The notes: generated by a model from the sequence alone, not told the origin. 64,000 nucleotides of DNA from Rhodobiaceae bacterium UBA4490 (GCA_002389665.1 DGNO01000003.1:124001-188000), one strand, 5' to 3'. Positions 1 through 9,039 are shown, numbered from the stretch's first letter. Program-made: numbers and translations.

Positions 1-1
1 C

Positions 2-793
2 TCGCGCCCGTCCGTTTCCAGCCGCGTGTCCCATGCGCTGGTCGAAAAAGAAGATGCGGAACTTGCCGCCACGCTTCTGAAAAACGAAGGTGCGGAAATT
101 TCCGAGCACACGATGGAAGCCGTGATCACCTATCACGAGCGCCACGGCGATGTGCTCAAACTCGTCGCCCACCGCAAGGACCTGACACCGAAGACGGTCA
201 AGCGCTGCCACCTGATCATTCTCGACAATCTCGTGGAAGCGGAAGTTTCGCAGGAAATGCAGCGCGTGCTCATGGAAACCTATGAGCTGCCCGCCGACCT
301 TGCCGAAGACATCGTCTTGAATGCGCGCGAGCAGATGATCGCCAACCGCCTGCCCGCCGATGAAGACAACGCCCATGAGGCCGAGCTTCTGGCGCTGGCC
401 GAGCTTCTGCACAATCAGGGCGAACTGACACCGACGCTGCTTTTCCGCTGCGCCTGCACCGGTGATCTCGATTTCCTTTCCGCCGCTTTTCAGGTGATGT
501 GCGAGGAAGAAGCCGAAGCCGTGGTCTTTGCTTTTTATGCGCAGGGTGAGGAGAGTTTCCGCACGCTCTATCAGAAGGCGTGCCTTTCGCCCTATTTCCG
601 CTATGCGATTACGGCGGCGGTCAAGGTTGTGACGACCCGCAAGAAAAAGGGCCTGCCGATGCATCCCGAGGCCTTCGTGCCGGAGATCATCGAGAAGATC
701 ATCCGCTTTTACCGCAATATCGGCCCCGGCACGGTGGAAAACGTGATCGGCCAGCTGAAGCGCGAAGCCCAGCGGGCCGATCAGCGCGGCTAA
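2..793 (+). CDS. DUF2336 family protein, 5' truncated by window edge
   Basis: The reading frame is open from the first bases of the window, so the N-terminus lies upstream; a GTG at 26 is an internal candidate but has no convincing ribosome binding site. About 263 residues are visible. The helical, HEAT-like sequence rich in Leu, Ala and Glu, with a C-terminal stretch on polymerising helices ending in a basic tail, matches DUF2336, an alphaproteobacterial family usually around 350-400 residues. The biochemical role of the family is not established. It ends 3 bp before the stop of a convergent SDR gene, with no room for a separate terminator. Family assignment is by recognition of overall pattern only. 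Confidence 0.75.
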   Translation, partial: SRPSVSSRVSHALVEKEDAELAATLLKNEGAEISEHTMEAVITYHERHGDVLKLVAHRKDLTPKTVKRCHLIILDNLVEAEVSQEMQRVLMETYELPADLAEDIVLNAREQMIANRLPADEDNAHEAELLALAELLHNQGELTPTLLFRCACTGDLDFLSAAFQVMCEEEAEAVVFAFYAQGEESFRTLYQKACLSPYFRYAITAAVKVVTTRKKKGLPMHPEAFVPEIIEKIIRFYRNIGPGTVENVIGQLKREAQRADQRG

Positions 794-796
794 GTC

Positions 797-1567
797 TTAG
801 AAATTCACCCGCGACGTATAAGCCCCATCCACGACCATGTTGATACCGCTGGTAAAGCTCGAGGCCGGGCTTGCCAGAAAGACCGCGGCATTGGCGATGT
901 CCTGCGGGCTCGCCATCCGGCCCATCGGGTTTTTCTCCATCGCTTCTCTAAACGTGTCGGGCATGTGCTGCTCGATCATGTCCCAGACCCCGCCTTTGAA
1001 ATAAACGGTGCCGGGGGAGACGACATTCGTGCGCACATGTTTTTCGGCCCCCGCTTTCGCAAAGCCCTTGGCCATGTGAATAAGCGCGGCTTTCATGGCG
1101 CCGTATGCATTGGGGGAGGAAGTTTCCGCCGCCGAGACGGAGGAGATGATGACGAAAGCGGCATCGCCGTTCGCGGCTGCGGATTTTTCCAAATGAGGTC
1201 TAGCCGCTTCCATGGAACGCTGCGCGCCCATGACATCGACATTGAAGCCGGCCTGCCAGTTTTCCTCGCTATTGCCGGCGCTCAGCGCGCTTGCATTGGA
1301 CACCAGAATATCGATACCGCCCAACTCCCCGGCTGCTTTCTCGATAAAGGCTTTGAGCGCCGCGCCATCGGCAATATCGACGCTCGCCCCGCTTGCCTTC
1401 ACGCCCTTGGCGGCAAGCTCGCTTACTGCCGCATCGATCTGATCCTGATTGCGCGCGCAGATCGCCACATTGCAGCCCTCATCCGCCAGCGTGTCGGCGA
1501 TCGCCCGCCCGATGCCGCGTGTGCCGCCCAGCACCACCGCCCGCTTGCCTTTAAGTCCCAAATCCAT
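797..1567 (-). CDS. SDR family NAD(P)-dependent oxidoreductase
   Basis: A 256-residue classical short-chain dehydrogenase/reductase. The cofactor-binding glycine motif GGTRGIG is at residues 14-20, NAS replaces the usual NAG at about 91, Ser142/143 precede the catalytic Tyr155 and Lys159 (YxxxK), and the C-terminus carries the usual GxNxxVDGAY-like end. The ATG at 1567 is chosen because GGAGGA lies just upstream; a longer frame continues upstream but lacks the family match. Substrate cannot be told from sequence. It is divergent from the acyl-CoA dehydrogenase at 1705, and the wider neighbourhood of acyl-CoA genes suggests a 3-oxoacyl or hydroxyacyl substrate, which is inference. Confidence 0.9.
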   Translation of the reverse strand: MDLGLKGKRAVVLGGTRGIGRAIADTLADEGCNVAICARNQDQIDAAVSELAAKGVKASGASVDIADGAALKAFIEKAAGELGGIDILVSNASALSAGNSEENWQAGFNVDVMGAQRSMEAARPHLEKSAAANGDAAFVIISSVSAAETSSPNAYGAMKAALIHMAKGFAKAGAEKHVRTNVVSPGTVYFKGGVWDMIEQHMPDTFREAMEKNPMGRMASPQDIANAAVFLASPASSFTSGINMVVDGAYTSRVNF

Positions 1568-1704
1568 GCCGTCCTCCCGTTTTTCAGTAATGGTTGGGCC
1601 CGAGCCTATAGAAAGGACGCAGCGTCTGAAAGGCTTCGCGCAGGGCCAATTGACGGGCATTTTTTCGGCGCTAGGTTGGAGGGCAAAGAGCGAGGAGTTT
1701 TCCC

Positions 1705-2904
1705 ATGGAATTGGCAATGGCGGCGGAAGATGCCGCATTCCGCGACGAGGTTCGCGCGTTTCTCGACACCCATCTGACGGACGAGCTGCGCGAGGCGGGC
1801 CGGCTGACGACGAGCGTCTTCACGGACCGCGACTACAACCTCAAATGGCACAAGATTCTTTATGAAAAGGGTTGGGTCGCGCCCAACTGGCCGGAGGAAT
1901 ATGGCGGCACGGGCTGGAGCGAGATGCAGAAATATATCTGGTCGTCCGAATGCGCCCGCGCCCAGACACCGAACCTCTCGCCCATGGGCCTTCGCATGTG
2001 CGGCCCGGTGATCATGAAATACGGCACGCAGGAGCAGAAGGATTTCTACCTGCCGCGCATCCTTGCGGGTGAGGATTATTGGTGCCAGGGCTATTCCGAA
2101 CCGGGCTCGGGCTCCGATCTTGCCTCACTGCAATGCAAGGCGGTGCGCGAGGGGGATGAATATGTCATCAACGGCACGAAAATCTGGACCACCCACGCCC
2201 ATTTCGCCAACCGCATGTTCTGCCTCGTGCGCACGGATGCGAGCGGCAAGCCGCAGCAGGGCATTACCTTCCTCTTGATCGACATGGACACGCCCGGCCT
2301 CAAAGTCGAGCCGATCCTCACCATGGCGGGCGATCATGAAGTCAATCAGGTCTTCTTCGACGATGTGCGCGTGCCGGTGAAAAACCGTGTGGGTGAGGAA
2401 AACGATGGCTGGACGGTTGCCAAATATCTGCTCGAATTCGAGCGGGGCGGCGCTTATGCGGCGGGCCTTGAAGTCAATATCCAGCAAGTCGAACACATCG
2501 CCAACCAGGAAGCGGCCGATGGCGGCAAGCTGATAGACGATCCGGCTTTCAAAGCCAAGCTCGACGACGCAGCGATCCGCGTCAAGGCGCTGGAAATGAC
2601 CGAGCACCGCATCATGTCCGCCATGTCGGCGGGGCAGAATCCAGGACCGGCGTCCTCCATGCTCAAGACGGGCGGCACGGAGCTGAAACAGCTTATCGAT
2701 ACGCTGGCGGTCGAGGCGGTGGGCTATTACATGGCGCCTTTCGAACGCGACGCGCGCGAGCCCGGCTCGAACATCGCCCCGGTGGGACCCGATTACGCGC
2801 TCACTCCCATGGCGACCTATCTCAACAACCGCGCCTCTTCGATCTATGGCGGCTCGAATGAGGTTCAGCGCAATATCATGGCAAAACTGGTGCTCGGGCT
2901 TTAA
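1705..2904 (+). CDS. Acyl-CoA dehydrogenase family protein
   Basis: A full-length 399-residue FAD-dependent acyl-CoA dehydrogenase, catalysing alpha,beta-dehydrogenation of an acyl-CoA with electrons passed to ETF. The flavin motif YSEPGSGSDL lies near residue 130-139 and the C-terminal signature IYGGSNEVQRN near the end. Because the C-terminal position used as base by MCAD-type enzymes is Gly here, the candidate base is Glu246 (in EFERGG), as in isovaleryl/long-chain types. The sequence is closest in feel to the PimC/FadE-like 400-residue group. GAGGAG at 1691-1696 supports ATG 1705. Its stop codon overlaps the convergent globin gene's stop by two bases. Confidence 0.92.
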   Translation: MELAMAAEDAAFRDEVRAFLDTHLTDELREAGRLTTSVFTDRDYNLKWHKILYEKGWVAPNWPEEYGGTGWSEMQKYIWSSECARAQTPNLSPMGLRMCGPVIMKYGTQEQKDFYLPRILAGEDYWCQGYSEPGSGSDLASLQCKAVREGDEYVINGTKIWTTHAHFANRMFCLVRTDASGKPQQGITFLLIDMDTPGLKVEPILTMAGDHEVNQVFFDDVRVPVKNRVGEENDGWTVAKYLLEFERGGAYAAGLEVNIQQVEHIANQEAADGGKLIDDPAFKAKLDDAAIRVKALEMTEHRIMSAMSAGQNPGPASSMLKTGGTELKQLIDTLAVEAVGYYMAPFERDAREPGSNIAPVGPDYALTPMATYLNNRASSIYGGSNEVQRNIMAKLVLGL

Positions 2905-3326
2905 GCCCGGGCACCTTGCGCCATCCCGCCTGCTTCCTCGCGGATCATCTCATCGATCTCTGCGATAAGACCGTTCCAATCCCTTTCCATCGCCTCCGTC
3001 CAGTCCGCGCCCAAAATGTCCTTGAACGTGTCGCGCAGAATAGGGAAGAACGTGCCGAAGACATCCGGCGCAATGCCGAGATTGTCATGGTTGACGAGTT
3101 CGGAGCGGATGAAATGCGGCGCGATATGGCGCTCGCCCGTGAAGTCGATCAAATTCTCCAGCACTTCATGCAGCATATGGCCTTTGGCGGCATCGTCCTT
3201 GTCGAGGACAAAGAGCGGCTTCATCTCCGGATGCTGCTCGAAGAGTTTGGCATAAACGGCTCCCGTCGGATCGGCGCAGCGCTCGCTCACCTGCTCCAGG
3301 CTTTCCATCACAGCTTCGCCCGCCAT
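2901..3326 (-). CDS. Single-domain globin-like protein
   Basis: A 141-residue all-helical protein of globin length. It has the N-terminal LFxxHPEMKPLF segment typical of bacterial globins and, after a helical stretch, the pattern NH-x2-LGI-x-PDVF around His80, which fits the proximal F-helix histidine, followed by a G/H helix segment containing LGADW. A haem-binding oxygen or NO related function is expected for the family, but the ligand is not visible in sequence. AAGGGAGAAGG precedes the ATG. It follows the MaoC gene by 11 bp on the same strand, so the two are probably co-transcribed. Low similarity globins can lose haem, so function is uncertain. Confidence 0.72.
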   Translation of the reverse strand: MAGEAVMESLEQVSERCADPTGAVYAKLFEQHPEMKPLFVLDKDDAAKGHMLHEVLENLIDFTGERHIAPHFIRSELVNHDNLGIAPDVFGTFFPILRDTFKDILGADWTEAMERDWNGLIAEIDEMIREEAGGMAQGARA

Positions 3327-3337
3327 CGCCTTCTCCC

Positions 3338-3778
3338 TTAAACCTTGCGCTTGATCAGCAACGTCGTTGTCTGTGTGAAGACGGTTTCGCCGTCCTGATT
3401 AGCCAGTATATGCCGGTTTTTCACGATGCCTCTGTCCGGCTTCGAGCCGGAGGGGCGTTTTTCTATACATTCGATGGTCAGCGTCAGCGTATCGCCGAGC
3501 TTGGCTGCTTTGTGAAAGCGCACCTCATCATAGCCGAGCGCGCCGATCACCGCCGTTTCATGGGGAAGACGGCTGGCAAGCCACAGCACCACCGCCTGAA
3601 TATGCGTGCCGCAGGCGGTCAGCGTGCCATAGACGGACTGCCCGGCGGCTTCCTTGTTGATGTGAAAAGGCTGCGGGTCCCATTTGGCGGCGAAGGCGAC
3701 GATCTCCTCTTCCGTCATTTCATAGGCCGCATCGATGGGCCATTCCTCACCCACCTCAAAATCATCGAAATAGCGCAT
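3338..3778 (-). CDS. MaoC-like hydratase (hot-dog fold)
   Basis: A 146-residue single hot-dog protein. The hydratase-2 type motif WDPQPFHIN occurs at residues 33-41, giving Asp34 and His39 as the catalytic dyad of (R)-specific enoyl-CoA hydratases. The middle contains a GTLTACGTH segment typical of the substrate-binding hot-dog helix. It would hydrate a 2-enoyl-CoA, though several MaoC-like proteins act on other acyl-CoAs. GGAAGGA lies upstream of the ATG. It heads a two-gene unit with the globin downstream, and is itself downstream of a terminated thiolase gene on the same strand. Confidence 0.85.
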   Translation of the reverse strand: MRYFDDFEVGEEWPIDAAYEMTEEEIVAFAAKWDPQPFHINKEAAGQSVYGTLTACGTHIQAVVLWLASRLPHETAVIGALGYDEVRFHKAAKLGDTLTLTIECIEKRPSGSKPDRGIVKNRHILANQDGETVFTQTTTLLIKRKV

Positions 3779-3802
3779 AATCTATCCTTCCCATATCGCG
3801 CC

Positions 3803-3838
3803 CAAAAAGCAAAGGGCCCGCGCGGTGCGCAGGCCCTT
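3803..3838 (-). terminator. Rho-independent terminator after thiolase
   Basis: The inverted repeat AAGGGCC (3812-3818) / GGCCCTT (3832-3838) with an inner GCGC/GCGC pair is followed on the minus strand by a T-rich run (complement of AAAAA at 3804-3808). It lies 22 bp beyond the stop codon of the thiolase gene at 3861 and separates it from the MaoC gene. Confidence 0.8.
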
Positions 3839-3860
3839 CAACTCATTCATGCCCGAAATC

Positions 3861-5066
3861 TTAGAAGATTTCGAAGAGGCCGGCTGCGCCCATGCCGCCG
3901 CCGATGCACATGGTCACAACGCCGTATTTGGCGCCGCGGCGCTTGCCTTCGAGCAGGATGTGGCCGGTGAGGCGCGCACCCGTCATGCCGAAGGGGTGGC
4001 CGATGGCGATGGAGCCGCCATTGACGTTGTATTTGTCGGGGTCGATGCCCAGCGTGTCGCGGCAGTAGAGGCACTGGCTGGCGAAAGCTTCGTTCAACTC
4101 CCAAAGGTCGATATCGTCGACTTTGAGGCCCGTGCGCTCCAAAAGACGCGGGATCGCGTAAACCGGGCCGATACCCATTTCATCGGGCTCGCAGCCGGCA
4201 ACGGCAAAGCCGCGGAACGCGCCGAGCGGCTCGAGGCCGCGGCGTTCGGCTTCTTTGGCTTCCATCAGGAGACAGGAGGCGGCGCCGTCGGAAAGCTGCG
4301 AAGCGTTACCGGCGGTGATGTACTGGCCTTCCTTGACCTTCTGGCCGTTCTTGAAGACCGGCTTCAGCGAGGAAAGGCCTTCCAGGGTCGTTTCGGGACG
4401 GTTGCACTCGTCCTTGTCCACCACGTAATCGACAATGGTTTCTTCGCCCGTTTCCTTGTTGACCTTTTTCATCTTGGTCTTCATGGGAACGATTTCGTTG
4501 TCGAACTTGCCTTCGGCCTGGGCCTTGGCGATCAGCTGCTGCGAGCGCAGCGAGAACTCGTCCTGCGCTTCACGGGAGATGCCGTAACGCTCAGCAACGA
4601 TTTCAGCCGTTTCGATCATCGCCATCCACAGTTCCGGCTTTTCCTGCATCAACTTCTCTTCGGTGAAGTTGTTGAGGTTGAGGCCCTGCATCTGGGTCAG
4701 CGAAATGGTTTCAACGCCGCCGCCGATGGCGACCGGCACGTTGTTGTTGACGATCGCGTTGGCAGCCATCGCGATGGTCTGCAGGCCCGACGAACAGAAA
4801 CGGTTGACCGTGGTGCCGGAGGTCGTGACCGGGCAGCCGGCCCAGATGGCGGCGGTGCGGCCGACATTGTGGCCCGTGGCACCTTCCGGCGCGCCGCAGC
4901 CCATGATCACGTCTTCGACTTCACCCGGCTCGACGCCAGCGCGCTCGATTGCGTGTTTGATGGTGTGACCGGCCAGCGCAGCGCCGTGGGTCATGTTGAA
5001 ACCGCCGCGGCCGGACTTCGCCAGACCCGTGCGGGCGGTCGAAACGATGACTGCTTCCCTTGCCAT
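3861..5066 (-). CDS. Thiolase family acetyl-CoA C-acyltransferase
   Basis: A 401-residue thiolase. The nucleophile Cys91 sits in NRFCSSG, the catalytic His lies in [10 protein letters not shown] and the second Cys in the C-terminal [10 protein letters not shown] stretch, so all catalytic positions are intact. The enzyme cleaves 3-oxoacyl-CoA with CoA (or condenses acetyl-CoA in reverse). GGGAG lies upstream of the ATG. It is monocistronic to judge from the terminator downstream and a 393-bp upstream gap. A second thiolase at 27645 sits in the beta-oxidation operon; this one is more like the acetyl-CoA acetyltransferase/PaaJ-FadA mixed group. The exact chain-length preference is not readable. 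Confidence 0.93.
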   Translation of the reverse strand: MAREAVIVSTARTGLAKSGRGGFNMTHGAALAGHTIKHAIERAGVEPGEVEDVIMGCGAPEGATGHNVGRTAAIWAGCPVTTSGTTVNRFCSSGLQTIAMAANAIVNNNVPVAIGGGVETISLTQMQGLNLNNFTEEKLMQEKPELWMAMIETAEIVAERYGISREAQDEFSLRSQQLIAKAQAEGKFDNEIVPMKTKMKKVNKETGEETIVDYVVDKDECNRPETTLEGLSSLKPVFKNGQKVKEGQYITAGNASQLSDGAASCLLMEAKEAERRGLEPLGAFRGFAVAGCEPDEMGIGPVYAIPRLLERTGLKVDDIDLWELNEAFASQCLYCRDTLGIDPDKYNVNGGSIAIGHPFGMTGARLTGHILLEGKRRGAKYGVVTMCIGGGMGAAGLFEIF

Positions 5067-5459
5067 GATAGATCTCCCTTATGGTTCAATTTGCACGACA
5101 GAGCCCGGCGGTGCCTGACCTTGGAGGAGGCGGGGACACCATAAAGCGCGGATTCCGTTACGTTCCCAATGGTTGGCGGCACCATAACGGCCCGATTGCG
5201 CCCTGGGAATCAAAAAAATTGACCAGTGACGTGCCAATTCTGAACCGCAATTCGCGGGAATCTGCGGCTTTTTGAAAGGTGCGCGCGCCGGGGTGCCTCG
5301 AAATCGCCTTAAAACCATCACGCCGCCGCCTTTGGAGCACCCAAGACGTGCCGGATTCCGCTGCCATCTTCATTCTCAGAACAAAGGGCCTTCCCCGCTC
5401 GTTCACATGATTGAGAGCTGAGACGTATTGGGGCAGGGCTTCACAGATGGAGTGTGACG
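5067..5459. other. Intergenic region between divergent thiolase and OmpA-like genes
   Basis: This 393-bp stretch has no convincing gene. It must hold two divergent promoters. The sequence TTGACC at 5219-5224 with a nearby GACGTG resembles the MerR-operator element found elsewhere in the window, but spacing is off by one and the right half is lost. No clear terminator, tRNA or repeat is seen. Confidence 0.5.
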
Positions 5460-6017
5460 ATGACCCGCGCTTATATGCCGATCCGCACTTTTATAGCTCC
5501 GGCCGCTTTGGCCGCCGGCCTTGCGCTTGTCGCAGGCGCCTTCATGCCCACGGGCGCCTTTGCACAGTCGGCCGCCGCTGCGCCGGGGCACTTCCTCACT
5601 TGCGCCAGCGCGCCGATGGAAGCGGCAGCTGCCGAGAGCATCGAACAGCGCGCCGTGACGGTGAGCGCGGAAGTTGCGCCTGCCTTCGACAGCGAGCTTG
5701 AAGACGGCCCCCGCGAAAAAGTTTCCATGCCGGTCTATTTCAAGCCCGGCGGCAGCGATGTGACACCGGAGGCCCGCGAGGCGCTTTCCGCCTTTGCCGA
5801 TGAAGTGCTGATGGAAGGTTCTGCCCGCATCGCGATTTCCGCGGCGCCCTCCTTCATGCCCGCGCTTTACGGCGAAACGGCAACGCAGCGCGCGAGCGCC
5901 GTACTCGACACGCTGATCGAGCTTGGCGTCCCGGCCCATATGATTTCCCTCGAACCGCTCGATAGCGAGCGGACCGTACCCACCGCAACCCTCAGCGGTG
6001 ACAGCCAAGACGTGTGA
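5460..6017 (+). CDS. Exported protein with OmpA-like C-terminal region
   Basis: A 185-residue protein from ATG 5460; GGAG at 5449-5452 favours this over the GTG at 5454. The first 36 residues form a signal peptide with an Ala/Leu-rich core ending AFA-Q. The second half has the OmpA/peptidoglycan-associated pattern: a VYFKPGGSDVTPEA strand-helix start, a helix, then RASAVLDTLIELGVP with a following strand, as in the RA-x-V-x-x-x-L-x-x-x-G-V signature. It is likely periplasmic and perhaps peptidoglycan-contacting, but key diaminopimelate-binding residues are not obvious, so the domain may be degenerate. A strong terminator follows. Confidence 0.6.
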   Translation: MTRAYMPIRTFIAPAALAAGLALVAGAFMPTGAFAQSAAAAPGHFLTCASAPMEAAAAESIEQRAVTVSAEVAPAFDSELEDGPREKVSMPVYFKPGGSDVTPEAREALSAFADEVLMEGSARIAISAAPSFMPALYGETATQRASAVLDTLIELGVPAHMISLEPLDSERTVPTATLSGDSQDV

Positions 6018-6058
6018 GAAACACGCTTTTAAAAACCCCTCCTCGTTCCTCGATGCTT

Positions 6059-6096
6059 CCCCGGTGATGTTCCCTCGCGTCACCGGGGTTTTCTTT
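6059..6096 (+). terminator. Rho-independent terminator
   Basis: A perfect 9-bp stem CCCCGGTGA (6059-6067) / TCACCGGGG (6080-6088) with a 12-base loop is followed by TTTTCTTTT. It lies 42 bp beyond the OmpA-like gene and points rightward. Confidence 0.9.
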
Positions 6097-6110
6097 TGCG
6101 CCGAGGAACT

Positions 6111-6530
6111 TTACTCGCCGATGAAATGCAGAATGACGCTGCGCTGATGCGCCATTGCCCGGTGCTCAAGCAGCCATATCCCCTGCCAGGTGCCGAGCCC
6201 CAGCCGCCCGCCAATGACGGGAATGGAAAGATGGGTCTGGGTGAGCGCGGTTTTCAGATGCGCGGGCATATCGTCCGGGCCTTCCGTATCATGGGCATAG
6301 CCCGCCTTTTCCGGGGCAAGGCGCGCCAGAAAATCCGTCAGATCGCGCATTACATCCGGATCGGCGTTTTCCATGATGGTGAGCGAGGCGGAGGTGTGGC
6401 GGATGAAAAGGCTGAGCAACCCTTCTTCTGCCTCGATCTGATCGAGCCAATCGCGAATCTCCGGCGTCAGCTCAAGCGCCTGGCGCGGGCCGGTTTCAAG
6501 GCGGATGGTTCTATGCCGTTGACGCATCAT
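6111..6530 (-). CDS. YjbQ/UPF0047 family protein
   Basis: A 139-residue protein of the YjbQ (UPF0047) family. The signature FIRHTSASLTI (His45), the segment with His100 before LSIPV, and GTWQGIWLLEHR (His123) supply the conserved histidines that line the family's putative metal/active site. Members have been annotated as secondary thiamine-phosphate synthases from complementation work, but their physiological role is unclear. The start could be either of two consecutive Met codons (6530 or 6527). It is divergent from the hot-dog gene at 6646 with 115 bp between them. Confidence 0.9.
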   Translation of the reverse strand: MMRQRHRTIRLETGPRQALELTPEIRDWLDQIEAEEGLLSLFIRHTSASLTIMENADPDVMRDLTDFLARLAPEKAGYAHDTEGPDDMPAHLKTALTQTHLSIPVIGGRLGLGTWQGIWLLEHRAMAHQRSVILHFIGE

Positions 6531-6645
6531 GAGGCTCGTCCCTTTCCTGGTCTCTTTTCATCGCCGCGTGAAACAGGTAGATAGCCTCAGTCACGCTGAA
6601 CGAGGCTGGCCTATCGATCGTTGCCGGATCCCGAGGAGTATAAAG

Positions 6646-7077
6646 ATGAGCGACGCGCCGACAAACGAGCAAGACCCCGGCGAGCAAGACCCCGGCACGC
6701 TTCTTAGCCAATTTGCGCAGGAAGCAATGGGCGCCGCGCTTTCTCCCCGCCTTGACGCAAATGACCCGATGACGCTCAGCTTCGATGTCAAAGACGCGCA
6801 TCTGGCAGGCGGCGCACTCGATGCGGGTTATGCAATGGGTTTTGCCGCGCTGGCGCTCAGGCTGCTGGCGGCAAGCACGGCGGACGTGGAAGCAGTCAGC
6901 CCGCTTTCCATCAATTCCGATTTCACCGGCACGGCAAAGGCAGGGGAGCGCGTGACCGCCTGCGCGCAGATCACGCGGCGCACCCGCTCGGTGATTTTTG
7001 CGGATGTCTCGTTAAGCGCAAACGGGCGCAATCTTCTCACCGCAACGGCGGTGTACAAGATCACGCCCGCTCAATAG
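6646..7077 (+). CDS. PaaI-like hot-dog fold protein
   Basis: A 143-residue protein starting at ATG 6646 behind GAGGAG (6633-6638). The C-terminal two-thirds follow the PaaI/YiiD hot-dog layout: strand, the long helix starting LAGGALDAGY, then the strands SINSDFTGTAKAGERVTACAQI and a final strand ending TATAVYKI. The usual catalytic His in HGG is replaced by Ala (AGG), so it may be a thioesterase with altered chemistry or a non-catalytic acyl-CoA binder. The N-terminal 17 residues contain two copies of an EQDPG unit. It ends 18 bp before a convergent isomerase gene. Confidence 0.7.
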   Translation: MSDAPTNEQDPGEQDPGTLLSQFAQEAMGAALSPRLDANDPMTLSFDVKDAHLAGGALDAGYAMGFAALALRLLAASTADVEAVSPLSINSDFTGTAKAGERVTACAQITRRTRSVIFADVSLSANGRNLLTATAVYKITPAQ

Positions 7078-7095
7078 CACTACGCTTCAGATCGT

Positions 7096-7974
7096 TCAGA
7101 CGACGTCCATCGGGTTCTTGATGGGCGGCAGATCGTCGAATTCCGGCTCGCGCTTTTCCATCTTCGCTTTAAAGGCTTCGGCCATATCCGTGCCCTGATA
7201 CATGCCCGCCTGCCAGACGGCGATATGCTTCAGGCCATCGGCGATGGAATGATCGCGCGAATAGTTCAGCATTTCCTTCGAGCCCCAAACGGCCAGCGGC
7301 GTCTTCGAGGCAATCTCGCGGGCGATCTCCATCACGCCGGCCAGCATCTCTTCATGCGTGTCGAAGACGCGGGTGACGAAACCGTTCGCCGCCGCTTCAT
7401 CCGCCGCCATACGCCGGCCCGTATAAGAAAGCTCGCGCACCAGCCCTTGCGGCAGAAGATGCGGCAGACGCGGGAAGGTGCCGACATCCGCCGTCATGCC
7501 GATATTGATTTCCTGCACGCAGAAGAAAGCGTTTTTCGTTGCATAGCGGATATCGCAAGCGCTGGCGAAATCGACGCCGCCGCCGATGCACCCGCCCTGC
7601 ACGGCCATGAGCACGGGGATGCGCGCTTCATCGAGGCAGGAGAAGGTTTTCTGCAGCGCCTGGGCCGCCATCATGATGGTGGTGTTCTTGCGCGCCGCTT
7701 CCATCTTGCGCCCGCCATGGGTGCCGTCACCGAATACCGACAGATCCATCCCGGCGGTGAAATGCTTGCCCGTCGAGGAAATCACGATTACCCGGGCCTT
7801 CGCATTGGCATCGATATCTTCCACGATCACCGGCAGATCGCGCCAGAAAGCCTTGTTCATCGTATTGAGCGCGTCGGGGCGCGACAGTTTGATATGGGCG
7901 ATCTTGTCTTTGATCTCCACTTCGAAACATTCATATGCGCTTTGCGGCGTTGACGCTGCGGCGGCCTGGCTCAT
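7096..7974 (-). CDS. Crotonase, delta3,5-delta2,4-dienoyl-CoA isomerase-like
   Basis: A 292-residue crotonase from ATG 7974, which has GAGAGA just upstream. The region GGCIGGGVDFASACDIRY, followed by VQEINIG and TADVGT, matches the ECH1-type dienoyl-CoA isomerase: Asp135, Glu155 and Asp163 occupy the positions of the catalytic acidic triad (Asp176, Glu196, Asp204 in rat ECH1). The family moves conjugated double bonds during degradation of fatty acids with odd-numbered double bonds. A bare enoyl-CoA hydratase call would miss this, because the first acidic residue is Asp and a third acidic residue is present. It is divergent from the hydratase-2 gene at 8150. Confidence 0.85.
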   Translation of the reverse strand: MSQAAAASTPQSAYECFEVEIKDKIAHIKLSRPDALNTMNKAFWRDLPVIVEDIDANAKARVIVISSTGKHFTAGMDLSVFGDGTHGGRKMEAARKNTTIMMAAQALQKTFSCLDEARIPVLMAVQGGCIGGGVDFASACDIRYATKNAFFCVQEINIGMTADVGTFPRLPHLLPQGLVRELSYTGRRMAADEAAANGFVTRVFDTHEEMLAGVMEIAREIASKTPLAVWGSKEMLNYSRDHSIADGLKHIAVWQAGMYQGTDMAEAFKAKMEKREPEFDDLPPIKNPMDVV

Positions 7975-8149
7975 TTCATCTCTCCCTCGAAATTGCGGTT
8001 TGGCACCATTATCCTTGGGACGCACTTTATCACGGCGCCCCGCGCAGAACGATGCTTGCGGCGTGTCCATATTCGCGGTTCCATAGGGCAAGTTTGAACA
8101 GGGGCGGTCCACACGCGAACCGCAAAGCCCCGCAATCAGGGAGGCGGCC

Positions 8150-9001
8150 ATGGCCATCGATTACGATCATCTCATGTCACTGAAATCGGAAGGGCAGGAA
8201 TTTTCCTATGGCGACCGGGAGACCATGCTCTATGCGCTGGGCATCGGCTTCGGGCGCGACCCGATGAACGACAAGGAACTGCCCTTCGTTTACGAAAAAG
8301 ACCTGCAGACCATTCCCACCATGTCCTCGGTCATTGCCTGGGGCGCGGGGCCAATGGCAAAGAGCGGCATCAATTATCTCATGGTCGTGCACGGCGAACA
8401 GAAACTGACCATGCACAAGCCTTTGCCGGTGGCCGCCGACATCACCGCCGACAGCCGCGTCATCGGCGCCTACGACAAAGGCGCAGACAAGGGCGCCATC
8501 ATCATCACCGAAACGCTGATCAAGGATAAGAAGACCGGCGACAAGCTCTGCACCATGCAGTCCACCACCTTTGCGCGCGGCGATGGCGGCTTCGGCGGCC
8601 CGAGCGAGGGCGCGCCCAAACCCCATCCCCTGCCCGAGCGCGCGCCGGACCAGACGGTGGAAGTGGACACCCGCCCCGACCAGGCGCTGCTTTACCGGCT
8701 TTCCGGTGACCGCAACCCGCTACATGCGGACCCGGAAGTTGCCAAGATGGCGGGCTTTCCCGCGCCCATCCTGCACGGGCTGTGCACCTACGGCACCTGC
8801 TGCCGGGCGATCATTTCCTCCGTCTGCGATTATGACGCCTCGAAAATCACCGGTTTCGACGTGCGCTTTTCCTCGCCCGTCTTCCCCGGCGAAACGATCC
8901 TGGTCGACATCTGGCAGGATGGGAAAACCGTTTCCTTCCGCGCCCGCGTGAAAGAGCGCGATGCGGTGGTGATCAATAACGGTAAGTGCACGCTGGCCTG
9001 A
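8150..9001 (+). CDS. MFE-2 type enoyl-CoA hydratase 2 (double hot-dog MaoC)
   Basis: A 283-residue double hot-dog protein. The C-terminal half contains the complete hydratase-2 motif with Asp187, Asn189 and His192 in LSGDRNPLHAD, followed by AGFPAPILHGLCTYG, as in the hydratase domain of peroxisomal multifunctional enzyme 2. The N-terminal half keeps the fold but not the motif, as usual. It should hydrate trans-2-enoyl-CoA to the (R)-3-hydroxyacyl-CoA, an opposite stereochemistry to crotonases. GGGAGG precedes the ATG. It is divergent from the dienoyl-CoA isomerase-like gene, so both may be needed for the same substrates. Confidence 0.92.
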   Translation: MAIDYDHLMSLKSEGQEFSYGDRETMLYALGIGFGRDPMNDKELPFVYEKDLQTIPTMSSVIAWGAGPMAKSGINYLMVVHGEQKLTMHKPLPVAADITADSRVIGAYDKGADKGAIIITETLIKDKKTGDKLCTMQSTTFARGDGGFGGPSEGAPKPHPLPERAPDQTVEVDTRPDQALLYRLSGDRNPLHADPEVAKMAGFPAPILHGLCTYGTCCRAIISSVCDYDASKITGFDVRFSSPVFPGETILVDIWQDGKTVSFRARVKERDAVVINNGKCTLA

Positions 9002-9039
9002 GGGCGCTTTCCTCCTCCGGCGTTTCAAAACACCGCTCG

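Noticed and set aside
3825..5144. Long open frame on the plus strand (439 codons)
   Set aside because: It is antisense to the thiolase, whose catalytic motifs are intact; GC-rich codon bias opens the opposite strand. No ribosome binding site or recognised motif.
5219..5237. TTGACC with GACGTG resembling the MerR operator
   Set aside because: The half-site spacing is off by one and the right half lacks GTCAA; too weak to call.
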